DNA of 32,641 bases from positions 1-32,641 of the forward strand of contig JAJCYL010000333.1 of NCBI GenBank assembly GCA_029262955.1, read 5' to 3'. Numbering within the stretch: position 1 is the first letter of the stretch; the number at the start of each line of letters is the position of its first letter. Made by a program: the position numbers and the translations under genes. The stretch comes from Cytophagales bacterium (GTDB lineage Bacteria; Bacteroidota; Bacteroidia; Cytophagales; Cyclobacteriaceae). Below, in pieces: positions 16,294 to 25,557 of the stretch. The notes under the pieces were generated by a model. That model was not told the origin of the DNA, made no database searches, and saw only the letters and a list, made by a program, of their open reading frames with translations.

Positions 16294-16986
16294 CTACAAA
16301 TACTTAAAAATAGTCCAGATTATTTTATAACCTGCCATTATTGTACCACTTACCGTGCCAGATATCTTCGAAAAACCAATTCTCTTTCGATAGGGAACCG
16401 GGACTTCTATAGATCTCAAACCATTTTTGGCCGCCTTCAATTGCATCTCAACAGTCCACCCATAAGATGTGTCTTCCATTTGCAGGTCCACCAACTTTTG
16501 GTACTTAATCGCTCTGAATGGCCCCAGGTCTGTAAAGCTTGCTCCATAGAACAAGCGGATCAGACTTGTGGCTAACCAGTTGCCAAATACCTGGGGCACA
16601 GTCATTGACCCGGTCTCTCTATTTCCTAGTGCCCTTGACCCGATCACAAAGTCAGCTTCGTTATTCAGAATAGGGGCCACCAACTTTTCCATCTCTTCAG
16701 GGTAGTCACTGTGATCTCCATCCAGGAAAACAATAACCTCCGGCTTTTGGTTTGATTCCGCTACATAAGACAAACCTTTCAGACACGCCTTGCCATAGCC
16801 CTTTATTTCTTCTTTTAACACGGTAGCTCCTTTCTCTTTCGCTATTTTCCAGGTATCATCTGTTGACCCATTGTCAATAACAATGATCTCATCTATCAGT
16901 GACCTGGGAATTTCGTCGATTACCAATCCCACAGCATTTTGCTCGTTAAAAGCCGGTATAATTACCTTAACAATCGGTTTTGACAA
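16294..16986 (-). CDS. Dolichyl-phosphate-mannose-synthase-like GT2
   Basis: 230 residues of GT2/GT-A fold: VIIPAFNEQNAVG (8-20), IDNGSTDDTW (37-46) and the metal-binding FLDGDHSDYP (D89, D91), then DFVIGSRALGNRETGSM and a C-terminal hydrophobic stretch (TVSGTIMAGYKIIWTIF). This resembles polyprenyl-phosphate hexose synthases, which load UDP- or GDP-sugars onto undecaprenyl phosphate. It is the first gene of the minus-strand operon and a natural donor-making enzyme for the GT-C protein two genes downstream. Confidence 0.85.
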   Translation of the reverse strand: MSKPIVKVIIPAFNEQNAVGLVIDEIPRSLIDEIIVIDNGSTDDTWKIAKEKGATVLKEEIKGYGKACLKGLSYVAESNQKPEVIVFLDGDHSDYPEEMEKLVAPILNNEADFVIGSRALGNRETGSMTVPQVFGNWLATSLIRLFYGASFTDLGPFRAIKYQKLVDLQMEDTSYGWTVEMQLKAAKNGLRSIEVPVPYRKRIGFSKISGTVSGTIMAGYKIIWTIFKYL

Positions 16987-17007
16987 ATTTCCGTTCCCTT
17001 AAGTCTG

Positions 17008-17015
17008 CAAAAGTA
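17008..17015 (-). promoter_or_regulatory. Putative -7 box of the glycosyltransferase operon
   Basis: Minus-strand TACTTTTG matches TAnnTTTG and lies 21 nt upstream of the ATG at 16986. A good -33 box is not visible. Confidence 0.45.
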
Positions 17016-17081
17016 ACAAGCACAAGGCTCTTTAATGTCTCTAATCGGACAAAGAGTAAGGAGAAGGTTAAATCATTTGTT

Positions 17082-17110
17082 AACTGGTCGATTTTATTGA
17101 CCAGTTGGTC
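17082..17110. repeat. Direct repeat/hairpin, downstream copy
   Basis: 17084-17110 matches 21639-21665 at 24 of 27 positions; both begin CTGGTCGATTTTATTGA and end TTGGTC. This copy is also a hairpin, AACTGGTC (17082-17089) and GACCAGTT (17099-17106) with a 9-nt loop. It sits just past the stop of the minus-strand giant gene and could act as its terminator, although no T tract follows. Confidence 0.75.
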
Positions 17111-17133
17111 CTGAGTGGGATGTGAAAAAAACT

Positions 17134-20100
17134 TTATTCTTCATCAATACCTAAACTCATCAGGAATGCCATCAGATCCACAAATTCGTCGTTGCTCAAT
17201 TGACCAGTTAGTCCTGGAGGCATGAGTGAAATGGGAGTCACTTCGAAATTTTCGATTTCTCCAGTTGAAATTAAGATAACATCACCGGATGTATTGCGAA
17301 TTCGTGCCCCCTCATCAGTTCTTCTATCCAGGGTTCCGCTAATGACAGATCCATCGGTTTTGGTAATGATTACCGTTTCATACCCCTGTTTAATTGCAGT
17401 ATTTGGATTAGTGATCGCTTCAAGAATAGATTCTGGTGTCATGAATGCTCCCACAAAGCTCAAATCAGGACCGAGTTGGCCTCCCTCACCATTAATTCTA
17501 TGGCAACTTGAACACAGCAGTTGTGGATTCCAATAAACCTTGGACCCTCTTCCATTATTCCCATTCAACACGGCGTCGGAAATTAATTGTTTGCGCTGTG
17601 CAGAGTCCAACATTCCAATGGGCTGAAGATCACCTGCTACTTTTAAGACATCAACAAGATCCACCAGGTCACGACCGGATGATTGTGCTATTCTGATTCC
17701 GGCAATCGCTTTTTCAGATGATAGAATTTTTCCCGAAAACTGCTCTTCTAAAATTTTGGCACCCCCTTTTTGGGTACTTAAGGTTCTGAAAACTAACATA
17801 GATTCTTCAAGGGAGTCAGCCTCAATAATAAAATTGGTCGCCGTTTCAGCGGCTTTTTCTGGAGTTGCCTTAATCCATGAGGCCAATGAGCTTGTCTTTA
17901 TCGATGGGTTAATATTTTCCTTCGCTATGGTAATCAGGAGAGTAGTATCACCAAGACTGGCAATGGCATCTCCCGCAGCGACTCGTTCAGCGTATTCGAG
18001 GGCGCCATTAGTAGCTTGCACAACCAACGCTTCTTTACCTTCCTGGATTTGCCACCTTCCATACAATTGTGCGGTTAACTCTCGAATTTTCGCTACCGAA
18101 TCCTGATGGAACAGCCGTAATATTTCTCTGTTTGTGGGGACCGCATGATTGGCTTTTGGCGCCGTAACCAAAGCTTCCAATAGTAATGTGTCTTTTGTAA
18201 CTGCTACTTCTTCTAAGATCATATCCAGTTCTCTACTTTCTCCAAATTTGGCAATCATGGTTAAAGCTTCCTGCTTCGATTCACCTTCAAACCTTCCTTC
18301 TCGGACAAAACCGGCAAGTAGTTGAGCGGCATCACTATTATTCATGGATTTTAGCGCATAGGCAGTCCTATTGAAATTACCATCAAATATTTCGTTCCCT
18401 GCCTGTAATGCGGGTAGCCATTGCTGTGATAGCTCTCTGGCAGTTAACCAAAGCATGTAATCTAAGTTGGGATCTGTTTCCAAATCGAGTGCACTCAGGG
18501 CGATGTGCGCAGCATTGGAAGAACCCATGACCCGTAAAGCGTTGATCGCCTCAAGGCGTACCTGTGGGTGTTTAGCTTTGACAAATGGACTCACAATTTT
18601 TTCACCTTCCTGAGGTGGATAGATGCGTGGAACCATGCGAATGGCAGCTCCAAGGGCATGATGATCCCTTGATTGAATCAGTTGTTCTAATAAAGCTTTG
18701 TCCGGTTCATTGAGTGCAACTCCCAACCACAAGGCCTCCAATCGATGATGATCCACCCTTCGGTCAGAAGAGGGAAGATTATTTACCCATTTTCTGATCT
18801 CTTCAGATGGGCAATCCCTGGTAACCAATTCTCTGTTCGCTTGCATTCTGGTGAACATCGTAGTTGATTTTAACATATTCAACAGCTCCGGAATTTTGGC
18901 ATTCTTCACATTACTAATTTTATTGAGAGGCCTACCTTTAGAAGTTAATCGCCAAATACGGCCGTGTACCTTATCCCTGGAAGGATGATAAAAGTCTACT
19001 TCACCGTGATCAATGATTGGACTATACCAATCAACGATGTAAATAGCTCCATCGGGACCCTGCTTGATGTCGACCGGGCGGTAAGATCGGTGCGATGAGC
19101 GGAGTAATGTCCCCATTTCTTCAGCAGCATACCCACTTCCTTTTTCAGTTATTTTATATCTGACGGTTCGGTTGGCCCGATAGTCATTAGCTAATAAACT
19201 CCCTCTGAAATTATAAGGTATATGTGAACCTGTAATGAATTCGGCTGCCGTATTTTTGGGCTTTCCAAAGATCAAACCGTCTAGAATACGATCTGACCCA
19301 ACAGCAGTATTATGTGCTGAACCCGGGAAGAGATAACTTGGTTGTTGGCTGCCCGCTCCATCAGTGGCGAAGATTTGCCCCCAATCATTCAGCGCTTCCC
19401 CCCAAGGATTCACCAGGCCTCGGGAGAAGACCTCAAGTCGCTCTGTTTCGGGTCTGAATTGCCAGATTCCACTGCCATTTAACTTCCTCGGCCCAAAAGC
19501 TGTTTCGATGAAGGTATTAATATAGATAGATTGAATGAAGTGCAGATCACCCCATGGTGTCCAGCGCATCGAATGCATTGTATGATGAACATCGCTATGA
19601 CCAAACCCGGTAAAGATTACCCTCCTTTCATCAGCCTTATCGTCTCCATCCGCATCAGACAAAAAAAGTAGTTCTGTTGTAGTGGAAACATAGGCACCTC
19701 CATCGACTGGCATCACTGCATGCGGGATTAACAGGTTTTCAGCAAAAACTGTATGCTTATCTGCCCTGCCATCCTGATCAGTGTCTTCTAAAATAATGAT
19801 TTTGTCTACTGGTTCCAGTCCGGGCTTGAGTTGTGGATAGGTGGTACTGGTTGATACCCAGGCTCTTCCTCGATTGTCCCATGTAATGCTTATGGGATTG
19901 GCAATTTGTGGATCGGCTGCAAACAAACTGATATCAAATCCCTCTTCTATGGTAAATGCATCTAATTCAGCCTGAATGTCTGGCTCCGGGATAAAGCTGG
20001 GGACCTCATGGTCGCGATACACTCTGGGCGCAGCCCATGAATCCAGCAATTCAATCTCATAGCGATGTGGCTGTGGGATATGTAATTGGGCAATTAGTTC

Positions 20101-21570
20101 ATCCTTTTCATTCGTAAGCCGAGCATAGTCATCTGTTTCGTAGGCCAAATGACCCATTTCATGTTGCCGAAAGAGATGGGTGTAAACTTTATTCAGTGGA
20201 TTAATACGAAAACGATGGAGTCTGTTTTTCTCGATAATCATCCTGCGGAGCTCTTCATATTGCTTATGGTCTGGGTTTTCGATTTTATCAGTGGATCTAT
20301 TTTCACGCCATATTTCACCATCAATTTTCACTACATGAGGTGTAGAGAGCGAAATATTGCCAACGGTACTCAATTGATCAGCTTTGAGGGTAAAGCGATA
20401 GCCTTTCGGTGTCTCTACAAAATCGGTGACTTCACAATTTTCAGAAGAAATAACCTTTCCATCCCGTGTCAGCTCCAAATTATAACCGGAATCTGACTGT
20501 GTAAGCCTGGACATAACAACCTCAGCCATTCTCCGATAACCCAAGCTATTGAGATGAATGCCATTGGTCGTAAACTCTTCACCTTCAGCTTGAACCAGGT
20601 TCTCAAATAAATCAACGTGGAGGTAGCCTCTTTTCTCAGCTTGAATCCTTATAAATTCCGAAACACGCTTCAAACGATGGTTATGAAGCTCAGGTTGTTC
20701 ACGGATGTTGTCAACTTTCCAGTGTCGGTGAGGGGAAAGTAAAACTACCTTGATCTTAGTTGAATCAAGTTTGTCAAGTAATGTCTCATAGGCTTCAGTA
20801 AACCTGTAAAACTTTTCTTCAGTTTCTGCAAATGCAGCTTCAGATCCATAGCCTAGCATGACCAAATCGGGACTTACAAGGTTAATGTGTGCCTGAAGTA
20901 CACTAAGGCCGTAGGCATCTTCTCGGTCTGGAGGTTTCCATGACTCAGTGTTCAACGCCGAGCCGAAGTCAGATCTTGCAGTACCTATGATGTCATCACC
21001 TGGCCAGCCCAGATTCCTAAAGATAAGATTTTGTTGTGGCCATCTCACGGTAAGTGCTGCTTCAAGCCAGGCAAACCTTTCCATATTGGCAATGGTAGTC
21101 CCCCCAATGAAAGCGATTCTCTGAGGCTTATTTATTTGTTCGGTAATGGTGAGACTGTCTGTGCTAAAAGGCTTTACCATTCCGCCTTCATCCCATATCC
21201 TCACCTTCCACCAGGCTGCAGTTCCCTCCGGAATGGCTTTACCTGAATACGAAATTTCATTAGTTGATTCTGAAAAACGGATTCCACTATCCCAGAGATC
21301 TCCCACGTCAGCGTCAAGCTTTTTTTTATCACTTGCCACTAGTAGCTGGTAGGCAGTTTGTTTTTCAACTGTTGGCGGCAACTGCCATTCAAAGGTTATT
21401 TGACGGAAATCTAATCCCAAAGGATTGGCAACATGTTTCGATGATGGATTGAGCACCAAACCTTCAATCACTGGCTCGGGCATCGCAGTAGGAATGCCAA
21501 CCTGAATCTTACAGGTAGTAGTAGTTAGAAGCAAAACACTTAAGCTGGTGATCAGAACATTATTCCTCAT
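17134..21570 (-). CDS. Giant PVC-type cytochrome protein with SGNH and Ig-like domains
   Basis: 1478 residues from ATG 21570. A hydrophobic signal (VLITSLSVLLLTTTTC) suggests export, possibly as a lipoprotein with an atypical lipobox. Residues about 25-130 resemble the Ig-like domain of GH78 rhamnosidases (AYQLLVASDKKKL, DLWDSG, AAWWKVRIWDEGG). About 150-360 is an SGNH-hydrolase-like domain (NLGWPGDD, NGIHLNSLGYRRM). About 540-900 is the membrane-bound-dehydrogenase/PVC-type beta-propeller (GRAWVSTSTTYPQ, GPDGAIYIVDWYSPIIDHGE). About 930-1300 is HEAT-like helical repeats. The C-terminus is cytochrome c: CSSCH at 1353-1357 and probable Met ligand 1450 in SLMPPGL. The frame also runs to a TTG at 21606, less likely as start. 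Probably a periplasmic redox or sugar-degrading protein. Confidence 0.85.
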   Translation of the reverse strand: MRNNVLITSLSVLLLTTTTCKIQVGIPTAMPEPVIEGLVLNPSSKHVANPLGLDFRQITFEWQLPPTVEKQTAYQLLVASDKKKLDADVGDLWDSGIRFSESTNEISYSGKAIPEGTAAWWKVRIWDEGGMVKPFSTDSLTITEQINKPQRIAFIGGTTIANMERFAWLEAALTVRWPQQNLIFRNLGWPGDDIIGTARSDFGSALNTESWKPPDREDAYGLSVLQAHINLVSPDLVMLGYGSEAAFAETEEKFYRFTEAYETLLDKLDSTKIKVVLLSPHRHWKVDNIREQPELHNHRLKRVSEFIRIQAEKRGYLHVDLFENLVQAEGEEFTTNGIHLNSLGYRRMAEVVMSRLTQSDSGYNLELTRDGKVISSENCEVTDFVETPKGYRFTLKADQLSTVGNISLSTPHVVKIDGEIWRENRSTDKIENPDHKQYEELRRMIIEKNRLHRFRINPLNKVYTHLFRQHEMGHLAYETDDYARLTNEKDELIAQLHIPQPHRYEIELLDSWAAPRVYRDHEVPSFIPEPDIQAELDAFTIEEGFDISLFAADPQIANPISITWDNRGRAWVSTSTTYPQLKPGLEPVDKIIILEDTDQDGRADKHTVFAENLLIPHAVMPVDGGAYVSTTTELLFLSDADGDDKADERRVIFTGFGHSDVHHTMHSMRWTPWGDLHFIQSIYINTFIETAFGPRKLNGSGIWQFRPETERLEVFSRGLVNPWGEALNDWGQIFATDGAGSQQPSYLFPGSAHNTAVGSDRILDGLIFGKPKNTAAEFITGSHIPYNFRGSLLANDYRANRTVRYKITEKGSGYAAEEMGTLLRSSHRSYRPVDIKQGPDGAIYIVDWYSPIIDHGEVDFYHPSRDKVHGRIWRLTSKGRPLNKISNVKNAKIPELLNMLKSTTMFTRMQANRELVTRDCPSEEIRKWVNNLPSSDRRVDHHRLEALWLGVALNEPDKALLEQLIQSRDHHALGAAIRMVPRIYPPQEGEKIVSPFVKAKHPQVRLEAINALRVMGSSNAAHIALSALDLETDPNLDYMLWLTARELSQQWLPALQAGNEIFDGNFNRTAYALKSMNNSDAAQLLAGFVREGRFEGESKQEALTMIAKFGESRELDMILEEVAVTKDTLLLEALVTAPKANHAVPTNREILRLFHQDSVAKIRELTAQLYGRWQIQEGKEALVVQATNGALEYAERVAAGDAIASLGDTTLLITIAKENINPSIKTSSLASWIKATPEKAAETATNFIIEADSLEESMLVFRTLSTQKGGAKILEEQFSGKILSSEKAIAGIRIAQSSGRDLVDLVDVLKVAGDLQPIGMLDSAQRKQLISDAVLNGNNGRGSKVYWNPQLLCSSCHRINGEGGQLGPDLSFVGAFMTPESILEAITNPNTAIKQGYETVIITKTDGSVISGTLDRRTDEGARIRNTSGDVILISTGEIENFEVTPISLMPPGLTGQLSNDEFVDLMAFLMSLGIDEE

Positions 21571-21638
21571 GGCATTTAAAATTAGCAACACTTTGGACAA
21601 GGCCAAACAAGCTGAAAAGAAGTCTATTAGAAGATCAT

Positions 21639-21665
21639 CTGGTCGATTTTATTGATTATTTGGTC
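21639..21665. repeat. Direct repeat, upstream copy
   Basis: Partner of 17084-17110, in the same orientation, located between the start of the giant PVC-type gene and the divergent LytS-like kinase gene. This copy has lost the palindromic right arm (TTATTTGGTC in place of CCAGTTGGTC). Confidence 0.75.
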
Positions 21666-21697
21666 TATCAGTCTCTGACTTGAACAAGCCGATTGAA

Positions 21698-21705
21698 TAT
21701 CTTTG
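21698..21705 (+). promoter_or_regulatory. Putative -7 box of the LytS/LytTR operon
   Basis: TATCTTTG matches TAnnTTTG; a transcription start near 21712 would make the mRNA almost leaderless relative to ATG 21715. The nearest TTG (21680-21682) gives a short 15-nt spacer, so the -33 assignment is weak. Confidence 0.4.
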
Positions 21706-21714
21706 ATTTTAGGT

Positions 21715-22758
21715 ATGAAGTATACTGATCAAATACGTTTCCCTTGGTACCAACACGCCATATTTTGGTTGGCCTATGTCTTGTTTTGGAGCGTTCGGGA
21801 TTTGATTCACCATGATGATCTTGTAGATAACATTCAATTGAATGTTATAAGTGGAACATTCCATGCAGGATTAGCCTATTTCAATGTTTATGTGTTAATC
21901 CCCGCATTACTTCTAAAAAGAAAGCACTTGATCTATGTGCTGGTACTACTGGGTGCCATGAGTATTACTGCCTTCATAAATTCACAAGTTGTTGCATATT
22001 ATTTGTATGGTATTCATGATTTTCCTGAAGTAGCGGCCTTCTTCAAATCTGTCAGGGGAATAACCGTTCTTCATTTTGAGGCGTTTTTTATAGCGATCAT
22101 TACACTATCCATAATTCTCGCCAAAATCTATTTCATCAAAGACAATGACACCCAAGAGTTGATCAAAAAGAATTTAGAATCTGAACTCAACTTTCTGAAA
22201 AATCAGATTAACCCACATTTCCTGTTCAACTCGCTTAACAGCATTTATTTCCTGATTCCAAAGAATGCCAAAAAAGCCGCAGAAGTATTATTGAAATTTT
22301 CGGACATGCTCAGCCACCAATTGTATGAAGGAAATAAGGATTTTATCCAATTGGAAAATGAGATAAAGCATTTGGAAGACTATATCGAATTAGAGAAAGT
22401 TCGTCAAGGAGACCGGGTAAATGTCGATTGGTCAGTTGACGGACTGGTCAACGGCCAGCAAATTGCGCCGATGATTTTTTTGACCTTTCTTGAAAATGCT
22501 TTCAAACACGGACAGCTGTCTTCTGAATCGTCTTATAAAATTGAGGGAAAAATTGAGGTCGATAAAAATAAGATCAGTTTTAAGTTGAGAAACGACACTG
22601 GAACTAATGGCCAACCTGTCGAGAACGATAAAGGCGTAGGCCTTGAGAACACCAAGAGGAGATTGGAACTGCTATACCCTAATAGACACCAATTGAGTAT
22701 TAGCAAATCAGATACCTCCTTTGTTGTAGATTTGACGCTTGAAATAAATGAAAATTAA
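21715..22758 (+). CDS. LytS-like sensor histidine kinase
   Basis: 347 residues from ATG 21715 (the TTG at 21703 is also in frame). Four membrane segments lie at about 13-27, 45-67, 73-93 and 120-140, with no extracytoplasmic sensor domain. The His_kinase (LytS/YehU) domain follows with NQINPHFLFNSLNSIYFLI and the phospho-accepting His168, and a C-terminal ATPase with the N-box FLENAFKHG and the G-box GVGLENTKRRLELLY. It overlaps the response-regulator gene by 11 nt, forming a standard two-gene signalling unit. The signal sensed is unknown; divergent position next to the giant PVC-type gene makes that gene a possible target. Confidence 0.92.
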   Translation: MKYTDQIRFPWYQHAIFWLAYVLFWSVRDLIHHDDLVDNIQLNVISGTFHAGLAYFNVYVLIPALLLKRKHLIYVLVLLGAMSITAFINSQVVAYYLYGIHDFPEVAAFFKSVRGITVLHFEAFFIAIITLSIILAKIYFIKDNDTQELIKKNLESELNFLKNQINPHFLFNSLNSIYFLIPKNAKKAAEVLLKFSDMLSHQLYEGNKDFIQLENEIKHLEDYIELEKVRQGDRVNVDWSVDGLVNGQQIAPMIFLTFLENAFKHGQLSSESSYKIEGKIEVDKNKISFKLRNDTGTNGQPVENDKGVGLENTKRRLELLYPNRHQLSISKSDTSFVVDLTLEINEN

Positions 22759-23470
22759 GTGCCTGGTAGTTGATGATGAACCACTTGCCCGCGAAGGCAT
22801 TGCAGGTTATTGCAGTAAGGTTCCCTATTTGGAATTAGTGGGTTCTTGTCAAAATGCCATTGAAGCAACTGACCGACTCAATGAAGAGGCCATCGACCTT
22901 ATTTTTCTCGATATCCACATGCCGGGTATGTCTGGCCTTCAGTTAATCAAAGCCCTGAAAAACCCCCCGGCTGTGGTATTTACCACGGCTTATCGGGATT
23001 ATGCTGCTGACGGATTTGATCTGAATGCGGTTGACTACTTAGTGAAACCGGTCTCTTTTGAAAGGTTCCTGCAAGGAGCTAACAAAGTATATGAGCATCT
23101 TTTGGCCAAGAAGTCCATTAATTTGGCCCCTGGCACACAGGAGGAGTTCTTTTTTGTCAAATGTGATGGGAAGTTTGTACGGATCTACTTCAATGAAATT
23201 CTTTTTTTGGAGGGAATGAAGGACTATACCATCATTTATCGAAAGACCGAAAAGTTGATCGTATTGGTTTCAATGAAGAAAGTGGAGGAGAATCTTAAAT
23301 CTGAGGAATTCATTAGGGTACACAAGTCCTATATCGTAGCGAAGAGTAAAGTGAACTCTTTGGAAGGCAATCAACTGAAAATTAATGACCACCTGGTCCC
23401 GATCTCCAAAAGTCTAAAAGAATCGGTAGTCAATAACATTATTGGCAATAAACTTTGGAAAAGGGGTTAA
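22748..23470 (+). CDS. LytTR response regulator
   Basis: 240 residues. The receiver domain (1-120) has the acidic pair at Asp9/Asp10, the phosphorylatable Asp55 in IFLDIHMPGMSG, Thr80 and Lys100 (DYLVKPVS). The LytTR DNA-binding domain spans about 135-235 (IRVHKSYIVAKSKVNSLEGN, LVPISKSLKE). LytTR proteins bind direct-repeat sites upstream of target promoters. Partner of the LytS-like kinase that overlaps its start. Confidence 0.93.
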   Translation: MKIKCLVVDDEPLAREGIAGYCSKVPYLELVGSCQNAIEATDRLNEEAIDLIFLDIHMPGMSGLQLIKALKNPPAVVFTTAYRDYAADGFDLNAVDYLVKPVSFERFLQGANKVYEHLLAKKSINLAPGTQEEFFFVKCDGKFVRIYFNEILFLEGMKDYTIIYRKTEKLIVLVSMKKVEENLKSEEFIRVHKSYIVAKSKVNSLEGNQLKINDHLVPISKSLKESVVNNIIGNKLWKRG

Positions 23471-23556
23471 ATTTGGGGCTATAGACATAATCTGTAACTC
23501 CACGGGTTCTAATTACGTCTATGAGTAAGGTAAAATAGTCAAAAACTCAACACGTC

Positions 23557-24015
23557 ATGTTCGGAAACTTATTTGGAAAGAAAAAGAAGAAGCCCAAAGC
23601 TCAATGCAGTATCTGCAAGACGCTTTTGGAACACGAAGAAGGCTTTGCTTTGAGCACTGCTGAAGTTGTGGTTTCAAAAGAATATTGGGACAACAAAATG
23701 GTAGAGCCGGAGACCATGGCTTACACCACCAACCATTTCAAAAATAAAGATGAGAATGCTACCAAAATGAGAGGTATCATTTTTGAGAAAACTGCTGAAA
23801 AAGATCAGACATGGCTTACTTGTGAGACATGCATTAAGCAGTTTGATGTAGATATGGATCAGGCCAGTGGGTATGCCTCTGAATGGTGGGCTAATAGTGG
23901 CCAGGTAGAAATGCCTAAGGCTGGAAAAGCAACTGATAACATGGAACCTTCAGAGTATGAAGATATGAGGAACTATGCCATGATGGATGCTGGAGCCAGT
24001 AAGATTCGGTTATAG
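23557..24015 (+). CDS. Unknown protein with two CxxC pairs
   Basis: 152 residues, not recognised. It begins MFGNLFGKKKKKPKAQ, a lysine cluster, followed by two Cys pairs, C17-x-x-C20 and C89-x-x-C92, spaced as in a split zinc ribbon, so zinc binding is plausible. No signal peptide or membrane segment; probably cytoplasmic. The remaining sequence is acidic and rich in Met, Glu and Asp. A strong terminator follows. It lies 86 bp after the LytTR gene and may be its own transcription unit. Confidence 0.7.
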   Translation: MFGNLFGKKKKKPKAQCSICKTLLEHEEGFALSTAEVVVSKEYWDNKMVEPETMAYTTNHFKNKDENATKMRGIIFEKTAEKDQTWLTCETCIKQFDVDMDQASGYASEWWANSGQVEMPKAGKATDNMEPSEYEDMRNYAMMDAGASKIRL

Positions 24016-24037
24016 GCCTCATCTCCAAAAGAAATTT

Positions 24038-24063
24038 AAACCCGGCTTTTGTCGGGTTTTTTT
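24038..24063 (+). terminator. Rho-independent terminator
   Basis: AAACCCG (24038-24044) and CGGGTTT (24053-24059) form a stem over an 8-nt loop, followed by a run of T to 24063. It ends transcription of the preceding 152-residue gene. Confidence 0.9.
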
Positions 24064-24114
24064 GTATCCGATTCCCTTATTAACTCAACCAATCGTGGAA
24101 GTCAAGAAGATAGC

Positions 24115-24152
24115 ACTTCGACAAGCTCAGTGCTCGACAGGCTCAGTGTGAC
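24115..24152 (-). repeat. Dispersed repeat, two degenerate copies in minus orientation
   Basis: ACTTCGACAAGCTCAGTG and CTCGACAGGCTCAGTGTG are adjacent, each close to the complement of the CTGAGCCTGTCGAAG core found at 6855, 11607 and 11898. Confidence 0.65.
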
Positions 24153-24301
24153 ATTCTCTTTTGGGGATTTCTAACTATGTCGGAAATGACGTAGTTTTTT
24201 TATTTTGTACGTTTTGGAAACCAAAATTCCAGCCTGAGTGATGGTTAATTTGTAATTCGTGCATTATGAGAAAAATGAATTTTTCATATTTGCACCACCT
24301 T

Positions 24302-25111
24302 ATGAAGTCCTCAGATCCCATAGGCATTTTTGATAGCGGCATCGGTGGAATGACCGTGGCACGAGCAGTTAAAGACCTCATGCCGGATGAGCAAATCATC
24401 TATTTTGGTGATACGGCCCATTTGCCCTACGGGGATAAATCAGCCGCAGCCATCCAGGCTTACTCTGTCAAAATAACAGACGTTCTAATCCAACGAGGAT
24501 GTAAGGTAATCCTGATCGCTTGCAATTCTGCATCCGCTGCTGCCTTTGAATTGGTGAAAGAATATGCCGGTAAAAAGGCCAAAGTTTTCAATGTGATTGA
24601 TCCAGTGGTAGCCTATATCCGGGAAAACTATCAAAAAACCAGCATTGGGCTTATTGGCACTAAGCAAACAGTTAATTCGATGGTGTACCAAAATAAGATT
24701 GAAGAGTCCTCGAATTCCGTGAAATTGAAGGCCCTGGCTACTCCGCTACTGGTACCAATGATTGAAGAAGGCTTTATTAACAATCACATCAGCGAGGAGA
24801 TCATACATCAATACCTGGTAAATGATCAATTGAAGGACATTGAAGCCTTGATTCTAGGTTGTACCCACTATCCTTTAATAAAGAAAGAGATTGCTGGATA
24901 TTATGCGGGAAGAGTAGAGGTAATCGATTCTTCAGTTACCGTGGCAAAAGCATTGAAGGCTTATCTGGAGTATAACAATCTGGTGAGGAGTAATAAACAG
25001 TCTAATGGGGACCATTTTTTGGTGTCTGATTTTACTGAATCTTTTGAAGCGACCACCAAGTTATTTTTTAAAGAATTAGTGCATTTGGAAAAATATACCC
25101 TCTGGGAATAG
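24302..25111 (+). CDS. murI: Glutamate racemase
   Basis: 269 residues from ATG 24302. It converts L- to D-glutamate for peptidoglycan. The two-cysteine active site is complete: GIFDSGIGGMTVA at the N-terminus (Asp11), ACNSASAAAF (Cys74), and LGCTHYPLI (Cys187, His189). FGDTAHLPYGDKS and the late SSVTVAK segment are further family marks. The frame extends upstream to ATG 24266, but those 12 residues (rich in Phe, His and Tyr) are not family-like, and a near-consensus CATATTTG box at 24285-24292 would place transcription start after them. A housekeeping gene, expected to be essential. Confidence 0.93.
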   Translation: MKSSDPIGIFDSGIGGMTVARAVKDLMPDEQIIYFGDTAHLPYGDKSAAAIQAYSVKITDVLIQRGCKVILIACNSASAAAFELVKEYAGKKAKVFNVIDPVVAYIRENYQKTSIGLIGTKQTVNSMVYQNKIEESSNSVKLKALATPLLVPMIEEGFINNHISEEIIHQYLVNDQLKDIEALILGCTHYPLIKKEIAGYYAGRVEVIDSSVTVAKALKAYLEYNNLVRSNKQSNGDHFLVSDFTESFEATTKLFFKELVHLEKYTLWE

Positions 25112-25159
25112 TAAATTAGTTGAGCAGTAGTGGTTAAACACAGTCGTTATTATAAAGCC

Positions 25160-25549
25160 ATGACCAAAAACGCACAACCCTTTCTGGTAGCATTATTTCT
25201 GAGCTTAGGATGGTCGGCCTATGCACAATCTGACATAAACGTCACCTACAATGGCAACCCTATCAATTTAGATGATGGAATTGACTTATCGAAAGTCACT
25301 TATCCTTTGGTGAGATTGGAGTTGAATGCCAATGAGGAAATTCGAGGGCACTATACTCATATGGAATGGACCATCGTTCGAGGAGGGCGGGCAGTTTATT
25401 CAATGCGAGTTAACCCGGCGGGGGAAAGCGGAAAAATGAGTCTTAAAAATTTATTGGATCATGCAAGACCCGGAGATAATATCTCAATTCAACTAGGTAA
25501 GACGTCTGGACTTAAAGAAAGAAAAATAATTTCATTTCCTGTCAGTTAA
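25160..25549 (+). CDS. Secreted small protein, tandem paralogue 1
   Basis: 129 residues from ATG 25160, chosen because a signal peptide then starts at residue 1 (FLVALFLSLGWSAYAQ, cleavage after Ala-Gln); a GTG at 25130 is also in frame. The mature part begins with NVTYNGNPINLDDGIDLSKV and contains VRGGRAV, both shared with the next gene. The rest has alternating strands. I do not recognise a family with confidence; the RGG region faintly recalls the C-terminal domains of GldM/PorM. Probably periplasmic. Confidence 0.65.
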   Translation: MTKNAQPFLVALFLSLGWSAYAQSDINVTYNGNPINLDDGIDLSKVTYPLVRLELNANEEIRGHYTHMEWTIVRGGRAVYSMRVNPAGESGKMSLKNLLDHARPGDNISIQLGKTSGLKERKIISFPVS

Positions 25550-25557
25550 TAAATAGA

